A stretch of DNA of 64,000 nucleotides, taken from contig NZ_JH976535.1 of NCBI RefSeq assembly GCF_000183545.2, forward strand, positions 2,357,837-2,421,836, in the 5' to 3' direction. The notes beneath the pieces are model-generated. The model saw nothing but the letters and a program-made list of their open reading frames with translations, ran no database searches and was not told the DNA's origin. The position numbers and the translations under genes are program-made. Positions 15,970 to 26,492 of this stretch are shown in pieces. The stretch comes from Thermaerobacter subterraneus DSM 13965. Lineage in GTDB: Bacteria; Bacillota; Sulfobacillia; Thermaerobacterales; Thermaerobacteraceae. Within the stretch, counting starts at the first letter, position 1, and each line of letters opens with the position of its first letter.

Positions 15970-15991
15970 GTGACCAGCCCGGGCCGGTCAC
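15970..15991. repeat. Inverted repeat upstream of the ABC transporter gene
   Basis: GTGACC at 15970-15975 faces GGTCAC at 15986-15991 around a GC-rich core, and a third GTGAC follows at 15998-16002. This could be an operator or a leader hairpin for the rightward gene. Confidence 0.4.
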
Positions 15992-16100
15992 GGCTTCGTG
16001 ACGGCCCCGGGCTGGGCATGACTGCCACACCGGCCCCTCCGGCAGAACGGGCACCGCCGGCGGGCCAGGACACCGCCTGCCGGCGGCGAACACAAGGGGC

Positions 16101-17729
16101 ATGGAGCAGTATCCCGTTCCCCTGTTGGAAGTACGTGATCTTGCGAAGCGGTACCCGGACGGGCCCAAGGCTCTCGACGGCGTCAACCTGCGCATCGACC
16201 CGGGTGAGCGCGTGATCCTGCTCGGCCGGAACGGTGCGGGCAAGACCACCCTGATCCGGTGTATCCTGGGCCTCGTCCAGCCCGACCGGGGCCAGATCTG
16301 GTTGGGCGGTGTGCCGGTTCACCCCGCGCGATGGCGCGCCCAGGGCGTGGGCGTGATGTTCGAAGACGCGGGTAACAGTTACGCCTACCTGACGGCCCTG
16401 GAAAACGTACTGTATTTCGGCTTGCTCAACGGGTGGCCGCCGGCGGAAGCCGGCCGGCGCGCCCTTCAGGCCCTCACAGCATTGGGCCTGGATCAGCAGG
16501 CGGGCCACCTCACCCAGTCCCTTTCCCGGGGCCAGCGCCAGAAGCTGGCGCTGGCTGTAGCCCTCACCCGAGGGGCTCCGCTGTTGCTGCTGGATGAGCC
16601 GACCCTGGGTCTGGACATCGAAGCCCAGCACAACCTGCGCCGGTTCATCCGGGACGAGATGGATCCCGCCCTCGGCCTCCTCATTGCCACCCATGACGCC
16701 AGCTTTGCCTGCGCCGTCGGTACACGCTACCTGATCCTTGAAGGTGGCCGGATCCTGATCGAGGCGACACCCGATGAGGTTGGCGGACCCGAGGCACTGG
16801 AAGCCCTTTATCTGGCCGTGGTCAGGAAGACAGCCACCGGGACGGAACACCCACACGCGATCCGGCAGGCAGCGGGGCGGCTTACCTCCAAGGGCGCATC
16901 GAGAGCTGAATCTTCCCGCAGCCTGACCCTGCCGCCGGGGGCGCAACCCCGTTTCGGCAACGCCTTGCGGGCGGCCTGGATCAAGAAGCGGGCGGAGTAC
17001 CGGCGGTACTGGCTGGACTTCCTGGTGGGTCTCTCCATCAAGTGCATCTTCTTTCTGGGCGCCTTGTTTGCGGTCCCCGGAGCGCCGCCGGCGGAACTGG
17101 CCTTGCGGGTGCTGGGTTTTGGACTCTGGTACCTGAGCGCCCACGTGGTTGCCAAGATGGGGAACATGGCCCTGGAGGAGGCCTATCTGGGAACGGCCCA
17201 GCAGGTCCTGGTCACCCGCACCCACCCTGCCCGGTGGCTGGCCGCTACGGTAGGCGTGGAGCTGGCGCTCTCCTGCACCTGGGTTGCCATGTTCACGGTC
17301 ATCGCGGCGGTGTTGACCGGCCCCCGTGCCCTGTTGAGCGGATGGGGAACCGTGGGCTGGCCAGCACTTCCCCTGGCTCTGGCGGGCCTGGGAGGGATGA
17401 TCGGTTGCGGCCTGGTCGCCCTGGGACTATCCCTTCGTTACAAACAAGTCGGTTCGCTGGTAGAGGTGTTCCTGTATTACCTGCTGGTTTTCTCAGGGTT
17501 CTTTCTTCCTCCGGGTGCCATACCGGTTCCGCTTAAGGTTCTCAATGCCGTCTCGCCGCTGGCGCGGGTGGTGGACGGCCTGCGGTCAACGTGGCAGGGT
17601 GGGCCGCTGGGGCCGGTGCTGCTTGCCGCTTGGGGCGTGGCGTTCCTCTGGCTTGGGGTGGGATGGCTGGTGGCGCGGCGGCAATGGGCCTGGGCGCGCA
17701 GGACAGGGCGGCTGGGCAGCATCGCCTGA
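16101..17729 (+). CDS. ABC exporter with ATPase and ABC-2 permease fused in one chain
   Basis: 542 residues. The N-terminal half is an ATPase: Walker A GRNGAGKTT (about 42-50), signature SLSRGQRQKLAL, Walker B LLLLDEPTLGLD, and the H-loop ATHDAS. After a linker at about 245-290 the C-terminal half has about six membrane segments of ABC-2 type, including FFLPPGAIPVPLKVLNAVSPL, quoted here as the family motif SPL preceding the last helix. Export ABC-2 systems usually keep these parts on separate genes; a half-transporter fusion would dimerise. Substrate is unknown. AAGGGGC lies close to the ATG. The chrA gene starts 17 nt after the stop, which suggests one transcript. Confidence 0.88.
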   Translation: MEQYPVPLLEVRDLAKRYPDGPKALDGVNLRIDPGERVILLGRNGAGKTTLIRCILGLVQPDRGQIWLGGVPVHPARWRAQGVGVMFEDAGNSYAYLTALENVLYFGLLNGWPPAEAGRRALQALTALGLDQQAGHLTQSLSRGQRQKLALAVALTRGAPLLLLDEPTLGLDIEAQHNLRRFIRDEMDPALGLLIATHDASFACAVGTRYLILEGGRILIEATPDEVGGPEALEALYLAVVRKTATGTEHPHAIRQAAGRLTSKGASRAESSRSLTLPPGAQPRFGNALRAAWIKKRAEYRRYWLDFLVGLSIKCIFFLGALFAVPGAPPAELALRVLGFGLWYLSAHVVAKMGNMALEEAYLGTAQQVLVTRTHPARWLAATVGVELALSCTWVAMFTVIAAVLTGPRALLSGWGTVGWPALPLALAGLGGMIGCGLVALGLSLRYKQVGSLVEVFLYYLLVFSGFFLPPGAIPVPLKVLNAVSPLARVVDGLRSTWQGGPLGPVLLAAWGVAFLWLGVGWLVARRQWAWARRTGRLGSIA

Positions 17730-17746
17730 CGGGAGGAGGATCGGTC

Positions 17747-19066
17747 TTGGGACGAAGCAGCGTCGCGGAAGTGGCTGCGGTGTTCCTCCGGCTGGGGGTG
17801 GTGGCCTTCGGCGGGCCCGCCGCCCACATTGCCATGATGCAGGAAGAACTGGTCCGGCGCCGGCGCTGGCTGGACGACCGGCGCTTCCTCGACCTGCTGA
17901 GCATCACGAACCTGATCCCCGGGCCCAACTCCACCGAGCTGGCCATGCACCTGGGGATGGAACGGGCCGGCTGGCGGGGATGGCTGGCCGCAGGCGCCTG
18001 CTTCATCGTGCCGGCGGCGGTGATGGTCGGGGTGCTGGCCCATGCGTACACCGTCTACGGCCGGACGCCGGTGGCCGAGCGCCTCTTCGAAGGCGCGCTG
18101 CCCGTGGTCCTGGCCATCGTCGTCCAGGCGCTGTGGAGCCTGGGCCGCACCGTCTTCCGCCCGGCCGCCCGACCGGCCGCAGCGCCTGCCGGCGGCGACC
18201 GGCCGGAGCCTGGCGGGCGGGGGGTCCCCGTCCCGGTTTCCCGGCGCCAGCTGGCCACCGCCCTGCGGGCCGGCGCGGCCTGGTCCGGCGCGGTTCGGGC
18301 CGGGGCAACCCGGGCCGCGCCGGCCCTGGCGATCCTGGCCCTCTACCTGGCCGGTGTCCATGAGCTGCTGCTGCTTCTCGCCGCAGCGGCCCTGGGGGGC
18401 GGGGCCGCCGCCCTTCGCCACCAACCTCACCACCAGTCCCGCCAGCGGCCGCCGCGGTCCACCCTGGCGGTAGGCGTCCTGGGAACGGCCGGCGGCCCCG
18501 GCCTGGGCAGCGTCCTGCTGGCGGCGGCGGGTACGGCGCCGGTACCCTTCAGCCTGGGTACCCTGTTCCTCACCTTCCTGAAGATCGGATCGGTCCTTTA
18601 CGGCAGCGGGTACGTGCTGCTGGCCTTCCTGCAGCGGGACTTCGTCCAGCGGCTGGGCTGGCTCACCGAGCGGCAGCTGCTGGACGCCATCGCCGCGGGC
18701 CAGTTCACCCCCGGGCCCGTCTTCACCACCGCCACCTTCGTCGGGTATGTCACCGGCGGCTGGGCGGGGGCAGCCGTGGCCACCGTGGCCATCTTCCTGC
18801 CGGCCTTCGTCTTTGTGGCGGCCATCCGGCCCCTGGCGGACCGACTGCGGCGCTCCCCGGTCCTGGCAGCGGCCCTGGACGGGCTCAACGTTGCCTCCTT
18901 CGCCCTGATGGCGGGGGTCACCTGGCAGCTGGCCCGCACCGCCGTGTTCAACCTCTGGACGGCGGGGCTGTTCGCCGGCGCCCTGCTCATCCTGGGACGA
19001 ACCCGGCTCAACTCGGCCTGGCTGATTGCGGCGGGCGCGGCCACCGGCCTGTTCCTGCCCCGCTGA
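17747..19066 (+). CDS. chrA: Chromate transporter, full-length two-domain ChrA
   Basis: 439 residues from TTG preceded by GGGAGGAGGA. Two homologous halves are visible: the first with LRLGVVAFGGPAAHIAMM and NLIPGPNSTELAMHLG, the second with FLKIGSVLYGSGYVLLAF and GQFTPGPVFTTATFVGY, joined by a Pro/Arg-rich linker (about 150-200). The FGGP and PGP motifs are those of the CHR family, which exports chromate. It is followed by a clear terminator hairpin. Hydrophobicity predicts ten or more membrane segments. Chromate as substrate is taken from the family; other oxyanions are possible. Confidence 0.9.
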   Translation: MGRSSVAEVAAVFLRLGVVAFGGPAAHIAMMQEELVRRRRWLDDRRFLDLLSITNLIPGPNSTELAMHLGMERAGWRGWLAAGACFIVPAAVMVGVLAHAYTVYGRTPVAERLFEGALPVVLAIVVQALWSLGRTVFRPAARPAAAPAGGDRPEPGGRGVPVPVSRRQLATALRAGAAWSGAVRAGATRAAPALAILALYLAGVHELLLLLAAAALGGGAAALRHQPHHQSRQRPPRSTLAVGVLGTAGGPGLGSVLLAAAGTAPVPFSLGTLFLTFLKIGSVLYGSGYVLLAFLQRDFVQRLGWLTERQLLDAIAAGQFTPGPVFTTATFVGYVTGGWAGAAVATVAIFLPAFVFVAAIRPLADRLRRSPVLAAALDGLNVASFALMAGVTWQLARTAVFNLWTAGLFAGALLILGRTRLNSAWLIAAGAATGLFLPR

Positions 19067-19093
19067 CCGGGCGACGCCACCCGGGCAAGAAAC

Positions 19094-19148
19094 GAAGCCG
19101 AGCAGGCGACTTTGGGAAACCTCCGGCCTGCCCGGCTTCCGCTTCGTT
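19094..19148 (+). terminator. Intrinsic terminator after chrA
   Basis: GAAGCCGAGCAGGC (19094-19107) pairs with GCCTGCCCGGCTTC (19126-19139), 13 of 14 positions, followed by a T-rich tail CGCTTCGTTTTC. It lies between the convergent chrA and glmS genes. Confidence 0.8.
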
Positions 19149-19253
19149 TTCGCTCCGCGGCGCCCGTCCCTTGCAATCCGGCTCAGGACTCGGGATCTTC
19201 GCGGTCTACCGGTTTTCCGGCATCCCGGCCCCGGTGTGCCATCCGGTGACGGT

Positions 19254-21083
<1,830 letters not shown>

Positions 21084-21092
21084 GTTCGCCAT

Positions 21093-21510
21093 GTCCCTCC
21101 TCACAGCGTCCGCCTGGCTACCACTGCGCGCAGCTGCTGGCGCGAGCGGTGAATCTGACAGGCCTGAATCCGGATGCGTGCAAGCCGTCCGGCGGGCATG
21201 CGGGCCCGCCCGCCGGCCAGGACGAAACGGCCGGCCTGCCCGGGGCACCCCGGCGTGCGACGGCCCACGACGGACTCTGGGCCGGCGCCGCGGGGTCGGG
21301 ACCCCACGACCCGGGAGCACACGATAACCCCCGGCCACGCCGCGCCGGGCCGCAGGGGCAGCCACCGGCGATCCACGCGCAGGGCGCCCGCCGAAGCGGC
21401 CCGCGGACACGGACAGCCTTCTGGGAAAACAGCACGGGAAAACCCGCTGAGGGCATGGGGAAGGGCGATGCACTGGAGGCGGGATGGCGGGTGAGGGTTC
21501 GCGCCACCTG
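21093..21510 (-). other. Long glmS leader between ribozyme and start codon
   Basis: About 420 nt separate the ribozyme core from glmS. The stretch is GC-rich and has a GAGGAGG ribosome site just before the start. Apart from short inverted repeats I see no gene, promoter or further riboswitch in it. Confidence 0.5.
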
Positions 21511-21650
21511 GCCCGTCTTGTCCCCGGGATCGCTCCCGGGTTTTGCCGGGCCGCTCACGGTCGTGGCCAACCGCCGGGCGATCCGCCGAAACCTTCGATA
21601 CGCCCGGTCCTCGTCAACTCGCCGGCCTGCCGCCGGCGAGTCCTGGCGCT
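21511..21650 (-). ncRNA. glmS ribozyme: glmS ribozyme (GlcN6P-activated self-cleaving riboswitch)
   Basis: Read on the minus strand the element begins A/GCGCC, with cleavage expected between 21650 and 21649. It continues with a perfect 10-bp P2 stem (ACTCGCCGGC with GCCGGCGAGT), then TTGACGAGG, CGGGCG, TATCGA, TTTCGGCGGAT, CGCCCG and GCGGTTG in the same order as the Bacillus ribozyme core. A CCCGGGATCGCTCCCGGG hairpin at 21523-21540 could be P4. The 3' boundary is approximate. The class cleaves glmS mRNA when glucosamine 6-phosphate binds. Confidence 0.92.
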
Positions 21651-21973
21651 AGCAGGCTCCGTTCCTGCTTTCGGTCTGTCCTGGCAAACCCTCATGGTGC
21701 ACCGCGACGAACCCGCTACCGGACGGTCCGTGACGGCCGCACCTCGCGGCTCCCTTTCCCCATGGGCGGCGTTCGGATCGGCTTCCGCCTTACCGGCTAC
21801 CGGCTCCTGCCCGCCACCGGCCCTCGGCCCTCACCTCCTCCCCGGACACCGGCGCTCACCATGCCGCCGCGCGCCCCCGGTGCCCTGCGACTCCCTTGCG
21901 CGGGGGTGCCTGGCCGGCGACCCGGTGCTGGGCCGGGCAACCCGCCAGGGCACCACCCTGTTCCAGGCACCCC

Positions 21974-22004
21974 ATTCTATGCGCCCCGGCCCGCCCCCTG
22001 TCAA
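21974..22004 (-). promoter_or_regulatory. glmS promoter overlapping the glmM stop codon
   Basis: On the minus strand TTGACA (21999-22004) contains the glmM TGA stop; TAGAAT (21974-21979) follows after 19 bp, or ATAGAA after 18 bp. Transcription from here would give a leader of about 320 nt before the ribozyme. The stretch 21651-21973 shows nothing else recognisable except one variant copy of the dispersed GACGAACC word at 21706. Confidence 0.6.
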
Positions 22005-23362
22005 TCGGCCGGCGACCCCAGGGCGCGCCGGATGGCGCCCGCCACCGACTCCGCCAGCTCCCGGACCAGGGCGGCATCGTCCCCCTCCACCATGACCCGG
22101 ATCAGCGGCTCGGTGCCCGAGGCCCGCACCAGGATGCGGCCCTCCTCGCCCAGCCGCTGCCGGGCCGCAGCGATGGCCGCCTGGATGGACGGCTCCTCCT
22201 CCCAGCCGTCCCGCCGGGTGACGGGCACGTTGAGCAGCACCTGGGGCACGGGCTGCACCACCGCCGCCAGCTGGGAAAGGGGCTTGCCCGCCCGCACCAT
22301 GACCGCCGCCAGGGCCAGGCCGGTGAGGATGCCGTCCCCGGTGACGGCGTGGCGCCGCAGGATGATGTGCCCCGACTGCTCACCACCCAGGACGAACCCG
22401 CCCTGCTCCATGGCCTCGAACACGTGCCGGTCGCCCACCCGGGTACGCACCAGCCGCAGGCCCGCGGCCTTCAGGGCCCGCTCGAGCCCCAGGTTGCTCA
22501 TCACCGTGGCCACCACCGTGTTGCCGGCCAGCTCGCCCCGGGCGGCCATGTCCAGGGCCAGGATGGCCAGGATGGCGTCGCCGTCCACGATGTGGCCGCG
22601 CTCGTCCACGGCGATGACCCGGTCGGCGTCGCCGTCGAAGGCCAGGCCCAGATCGGCCCCCTGCTGGCGCACCACCTGCGCCAGCGCCTGAGGAGCCGTG
22701 GAGCCGCAGCCCACGTTGATGTTGGTGCCGTCGGGCGCGTCGTGGATCACCGTCACCCGGGCCCCCACCGCCTGCCAGGCCGCCGGCGCCCAGGGAGTGG
22801 CGGCGCCGTGGGCGCAGTCCAGAACCACCCGGAGACCCTCCAGGCCGGTCCCGGCCACCTGCCGGAGGTGGGCCAGGTACCGGTCGCCGGCGTCCGCCGC
22901 CGCCTGCCGGCGCCCCACGGCTCCGCCCACCGGCGGGACGAACCCGGCCCCGCCGCCGGCTTCGGCCACCAGTCCCTCGACGGCTTCCTCCAGCTCGTCG
23001 GGCAGCTTGCGCCCCTGCGGGTCGAAGAACTTGATGCCGTTGTACTCCGGCGGGTTGTGGCTGGCGGAGATCACGGCCCCGCCCGTAGCTCCCAGGGCCC
23101 CGGTGAGATACGACACCCCGGGCGTGGTCATCACCCCCAGGGGCACCACCAGAGCGCCGGCCGACATCAGGCCGGCGCTCAGTGCCGCCTCCAGCAGCTC
23201 TCCCGATGCGCGGGTATCCCGGCCCACCACGATCCGGGGCTGTCCGCCGCCACGCTCCTCCAGCACCCGGGCCAGGGCCCGGCCCAGGGCCAGGGCCAGC
23301 TCCGCGGTGAGCTCGGTGTTCGCCACGCCGCGGACACCGTCGGTTCCAAACAAGCGCGCCAT
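22001..23362 (-). CDS. glmM: Phosphoglucosamine mutase
   Basis: 453 residues. GlmM converts glucosamine 6-phosphate to glucosamine 1-phosphate. The start ATG has AGGAGG 6 nt upstream and gives MARLFGTDGVRGVANTELT. The phosphoserine loop is ISASHNPPEYNGIKFF, the metal loop is LAFDGDADRVIAVDE, the sugar loop is GGEQSGHII, and the phosphate-binding loop is VRASGTEPLIRVM. It follows cdaA and cdaR in the order conserved across Bacillota, where CdaR and GlmM modulate CdaA. Confidence 0.97.
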   Translation of the reverse strand: MARLFGTDGVRGVANTELTAELALALGRALARVLEERGGGQPRIVVGRDTRASGELLEAALSAGLMSAGALVVPLGVMTTPGVSYLTGALGATGGAVISASHNPPEYNGIKFFDPQGRKLPDELEEAVEGLVAEAGGGAGFVPPVGGAVGRRQAAADAGDRYLAHLRQVAGTGLEGLRVVLDCAHGAATPWAPAAWQAVGARVTVIHDAPDGTNINVGCGSTAPQALAQVVRQQGADLGLAFDGDADRVIAVDERGHIVDGDAILAILALDMAARGELAGNTVVATVMSNLGLERALKAAGLRLVRTRVGDRHVFEAMEQGGFVLGGEQSGHIILRRHAVTGDGILTGLALAAVMVRAGKPLSQLAAVVQPVPQVLLNVPVTRRDGWEEEPSIQAAIAAARQRLGEEGRILVRASGTEPLIRVMVEGDDAALVRELAESVAGAIRRALGSPAD

Positions 23363-23455
23363 ACCGGTCCTCCTGTTCGACTCCTGCAAGACATCCAGGA
23401 ACGCTCGGGGGCGGCCGCCCCGGCGGCCCCGCCGCCGGCCCGCCGCGACGGGCCG

Positions 23456-24523
23456 TCACCGTCCCCCGGCGGCCTCTCCATCGCTCGCGGTCCCGCCGCC
23501 TTCCGTGCCGCTGTCCGCGCCGCCTCCGGTCCCGGTCCCCGGCGCGTTCCCGGCGCCGCCTGCGCCGGCCGCCGGTTCGGCCGGGCGAATCTCGACGGTG
23601 ACCCGCACGGTCCGCGGGCTGCCGGACAGCACGACTCCCTCCGGCAGCGCCAAGCCCACCTCCCGGGTCACCGTCCGGTCCAGCCCGCCGATGTTGACCG
23701 GTTCGGTCTGGAGGAACTCCAGTTGCTGCAGCAACCGCTCCTCGCGCGCCCGCACGGTGACCTCGGCGGGCTCGATGGTGATGTTGCCGATCTCATGGCC
23801 TTCGGCCGGCGTTCCCTCCAGCCGCGCCTGGACCGGCACCACCTTCTGCGGCATGAAGACCACCGGCACCGTCACCTGCACCGTCTGGGGCTCCAGCACC
23901 AGGGCCTGGGGATACACCGCCTCCACCGGACGCCCCGACGCGTCCACCGGGACCAGGGTCACCGAGTGGGCGATGGTGCTCTGGATCCCGCTGACGGGAA
24001 CGGAGGCCACCACCCTGGCCACCCGTTCCACCAGGCTGCGGGCACCGCTGACGGTGACCTGCTCCACCGAGACCGCCGGGTTCTCGATGATGTAATCCGG
24101 TGCCGGCTCGCCGTTCAGCTGCAGCTCCACGGGCACCGTCTTCTCCATGCGCTGCTCGAGGCGCACCGTCACGTACTGGGGACTGACCCGCACCACCCGC
24201 AACCGCCCCCGGGCGGGGATCACCGTCACCGGGCGGGTGGTCTCGCCCGGCCCCACACCGCTGAGGTCCACGGTCACCCGGGCATCGCGGGCGCCGAGAT
24301 CCTCCAGGAACTCCGGCGGGCCGCTCAAGGTGACGTCCACCGCGTGGGGTTCCAGGGAGAGCACCGCCAGCCCCGGGTCGAGGCCCTCGGGGACGACCTC
24401 CACGTCATACACCGTCCGCGCGTGGTCGGGGTTCTGGCTGCTCATCACGCCGAACCAGAGGATGATGGCCAGGATCACGGACAGGACCTTCAAACGCGTC
24501 TCGTTCTCGAACAGCCGCTCCAT
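23456..24523 (-). CDS. cdaR: YbbR-domain protein CdaR, regulator of CdaA
   Basis: 355 residues. One membrane helix near the N-terminus (LKVLSVILAIILWFGVMSS) is followed by about four extracytoplasmic YbbR repeats, each with a pattern like VPVELQLNGEPAPDYII or VPVQARLEGTPAEGHEIG. The last 45 residues are Gly/Ala-rich. The start codon overlaps the cdaA stop (ATGA), so the two are translationally coupled. In Listeria and Bacillus, CdaR binds the CdaA membrane part and modulates c-di-AMP synthesis. Confidence 0.93.
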   Translation of the reverse strand: MERLFENETRLKVLSVILAIILWFGVMSSQNPDHARTVYDVEVVPEGLDPGLAVLSLEPHAVDVTLSGPPEFLEDLGARDARVTVDLSGVGPGETTRPVTVIPARGRLRVVRVSPQYVTVRLEQRMEKTVPVELQLNGEPAPDYIIENPAVSVEQVTVSGARSLVERVARVVASVPVSGIQSTIAHSVTLVPVDASGRPVEAVYPQALVLEPQTVQVTVPVVFMPQKVVPVQARLEGTPAEGHEIGNITIEPAEVTVRAREERLLQQLEFLQTEPVNIGGLDRTVTREVGLALPEGVVLSGSPRTVRVTVEIRPAEPAAGAGGAGNAPGTGTGGGADSGTEGGGTASDGEAAGGR

Positions 24524-25347
24524 CAGGACGACCCCCGCATCCAGGGCAAAAGGGACGGCGTCTCCTCCGGCGCCAGCAGGGACGTCAACAGCTCCTTCAG
24601 GGTGGCCTCGTCCAGGTTGCGGATCAGCTTGCCGCCCTGGGCCAGGGAGACGCGGCCCGTCTCCTCCGAGACCACGATGGCCACGGCATCGGAATGCTCG
24701 CTGATGCCCAGGGCCGCCCGGTGGCGGCTGCCCAGCTCGGGTCCCGGCCCGGCCTCCTCGGTCAGGGGAAGGAAGGCGCCGGCGGCCATCACCCGGTTGC
24801 CGCGGATGATCACCGCCCCGTCGTGCAGGGGCGTGTTGGGGATGAACACGTTGACCAGGAAGGGCGCGGAGACGATGCCGTCGATGATGATCCCCGTCTC
24901 GATGATCTCGTTGAGGCCCGTCTCCCGCTCGATCACCACGATGGCGCCGACCTTGTTGCGGGACAGCTGTTCGACCGCCCGCACCACCTCGTCGATCATG
25001 CGGGCCACGTCCTGCTGGGGCAGGGCGAAGAGCGGCCTCGCGAAGAAGCGCCCCCGTCCCAGCTGCTCCAGCGCACGGCGCAGTTCGGGCTGGAAGACGA
25101 TGGGCAGGGCGACGATCAGCGCCAGCTGGGCTTGCCGCAGCAGCCAGTGGATGGTGTCCAGGCGCAGCCAGCCGCTGATGCTGGTGAAGACCACCAGCAC
25201 CAGGATGCCGCTCAGGATGGGAACGGCCCGCGTCCCGCGGATCAAGAGGAAGAACCGGTAGAACAGGTAGGCGACCAGGGCGATGTCCACCAGGGAGATC
25301 AGCCAGTCGACCCAGGTCATGGTGAAGAGGAACGCGGGCAGCGGCAC
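24523..25347 (-). CDS. cdaA: Membrane diadenylate cyclase
   Basis: 274 residues from GTG, chosen because GGGAGGGAGG lies 6 nt upstream; the ATG nine codons later lacks a site. Three N-terminal membrane helices (about 10-90) precede a DAC domain with the catalytic DGA in NTPLHDGAVIIRGN and the RHR motif in GSRHRAALGISE. It joins two ATP into cyclic di-AMP, an essential signal for potassium and cell-wall balance. Order rex, cdaA, cdaR, glmM, glmS. No riboswitch of the ydaO type was seen nearby. Confidence 0.95.
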   Translation of the reverse strand: MPLPAFLFTMTWVDWLISLVDIALVAYLFYRFFLLIRGTRAVPILSGILVLVVFTSISGWLRLDTIHWLLRQAQLALIVALPIVFQPELRRALEQLGRGRFFARPLFALPQQDVARMIDEVVRAVEQLSRNKVGAIVVIERETGLNEIIETGIIIDGIVSAPFLVNVFIPNTPLHDGAVIIRGNRVMAAGAFLPLTEEAGPGPELGSRHRAALGISEHSDAVAIVVSEETGRVSLAQGGKLIRNLDEATLKELLTSLLAPEETPSLLPWMRGSS

Positions 25348-25599
25348 CTCAGGCCTCCCTCCCGGGACTGCCGCGCCCGGCCGGCAACGGCTCCCGCGCG
25401 GCAGCAGGCTCTCACCCCGGCCGGATCCACCGTGGCCGGCCCCGTGTCCCCGGCCCCGTCCCCAGGCGAGCACGGGCACGGGAAGCCGGCCCCCCGGACC
25501 CCGGCACCGGACCCTCCGCCCCAGGGCGCGGCTTGCGGGCCGGCGGCCGGCAGGCGGATCCCGACCGCCCCCTGGTTCGACCCGGCGCCGGGCCGGCGG

Positions 25600-26352
25600 C
25601 TACCCCGTGGCCGGCTCGGGCCGGATGTAGTACGCCAGGCTCTGCAGCTCCAGCGTCAGGTCGATGTTCTGCACCACCACCCCCGGTGGCACCTGGAGGG
25701 TCACCGGGGCGAAGTTGAGGATCGCCTCGACGCCGGCGGCCACCAGCCGCCGGGCCACGGCCTGGGCCGCCCCCGCCGGAACGGCGATCACCGCCAGCCG
25801 GATCCCCAGGCGGCGGATCACCGCCTCCATGGCGTCGGCCGGCTGGATCTCCAGGCCTTCGATGCGCTCGCCGATGCGGGCCGGGTCGCTGTCGAAGATG
25901 GCGACGATCCGGACGTCCCGGTGGCGGGTGCGGTTGTACCGCGCCAGCGCCGTACCCAGGTGCCCGGCCCCCACCAGGGCGATGGGCACTTCCCTGTCCA
26001 AGCCCAGGATATGCCGCAGCCGGTCCACCAGCACATCGATGCGGTAGCCCACGCCCCGGGTGCCGAAGGCACCGAAGTACGCCAGGTCCTTGCGGATCTG
26101 CTCGGAAGAATAACCGGTACGGGCAGCCAGGTCGGCGGAGGAGACGATCTCGTGGTCCTCGGCCCGTAATTCCTCGAGGGCCCGCAGGTAGACGGGAAGC
26201 CGGCGGATGGCCACGTCGGGCACGCGGGCGGGGGCGCCGCCGGTCTCCTGGTCCGGGACGACCGCCGGCTCCGGTTCGGCCCCCGCCTTTTTGCCCGCCG
26301 CTGGCGCCCGGCCGGACAGCCTGGGCTCCCCATCCCCTGGCCTGACCGCCAT
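25600..26352 (-). CDS. rex: Redox-sensing transcriptional repressor Rex
   Basis: 250 residues. An N-terminal extension of about 40 residues rich in Gly/Pro precedes a winged helix with LPVYLRALEELRAEDHEIVS, SSADLAARTG, and SSEQIRKDLAYFGAFGTRG. The Rossmann domain begins at VPIALVGAGHLGTALARY, and a later NFAPVTLQVPPGVVVQNIDL matches Rex. Rex senses NADH/NAD and represses fermentative and respiratory genes. AGGGAGGCGGGC precedes the ATG. It is separated from cdaA by 252 nt in which I see no clear promoter. Confidence 0.94.
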   Translation of the reverse strand: MAVRPGDGEPRLSGRAPAAGKKAGAEPEPAVVPDQETGGAPARVPDVAIRRLPVYLRALEELRAEDHEIVSSADLAARTGYSSEQIRKDLAYFGAFGTRGVGYRIDVLVDRLRHILGLDREVPIALVGAGHLGTALARYNRTRHRDVRIVAIFDSDPARIGERIEGLEIQPADAMEAVIRRLGIRLAVIAVPAGAAQAVARRLVAAGVEAILNFAPVTLQVPPGVVVQNIDLTLELQSLAYYIRPEPATG

Positions 26353-26492
26353 GCCCGCCTCCCTTGGGTTCCCGATCGCGGCGACGGTTGCCGCCAACCG
26401 GCCCCTCCGGCCCACCCGGGCACCCGGCCCCGGGCGGCGCCGCCCCCTGCCCGGCCTCCGGCCGCCGGCGGCACCGGTTCGTCCCGCGACGC

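Noticed and set aside
21101..21376. A 91-codon minus-strand frame in the glmS leader
   Set aside because: Arg/Gly/Pro-rich composition without any conserved motif; no ribosome site; it lies in the untranslated leader.
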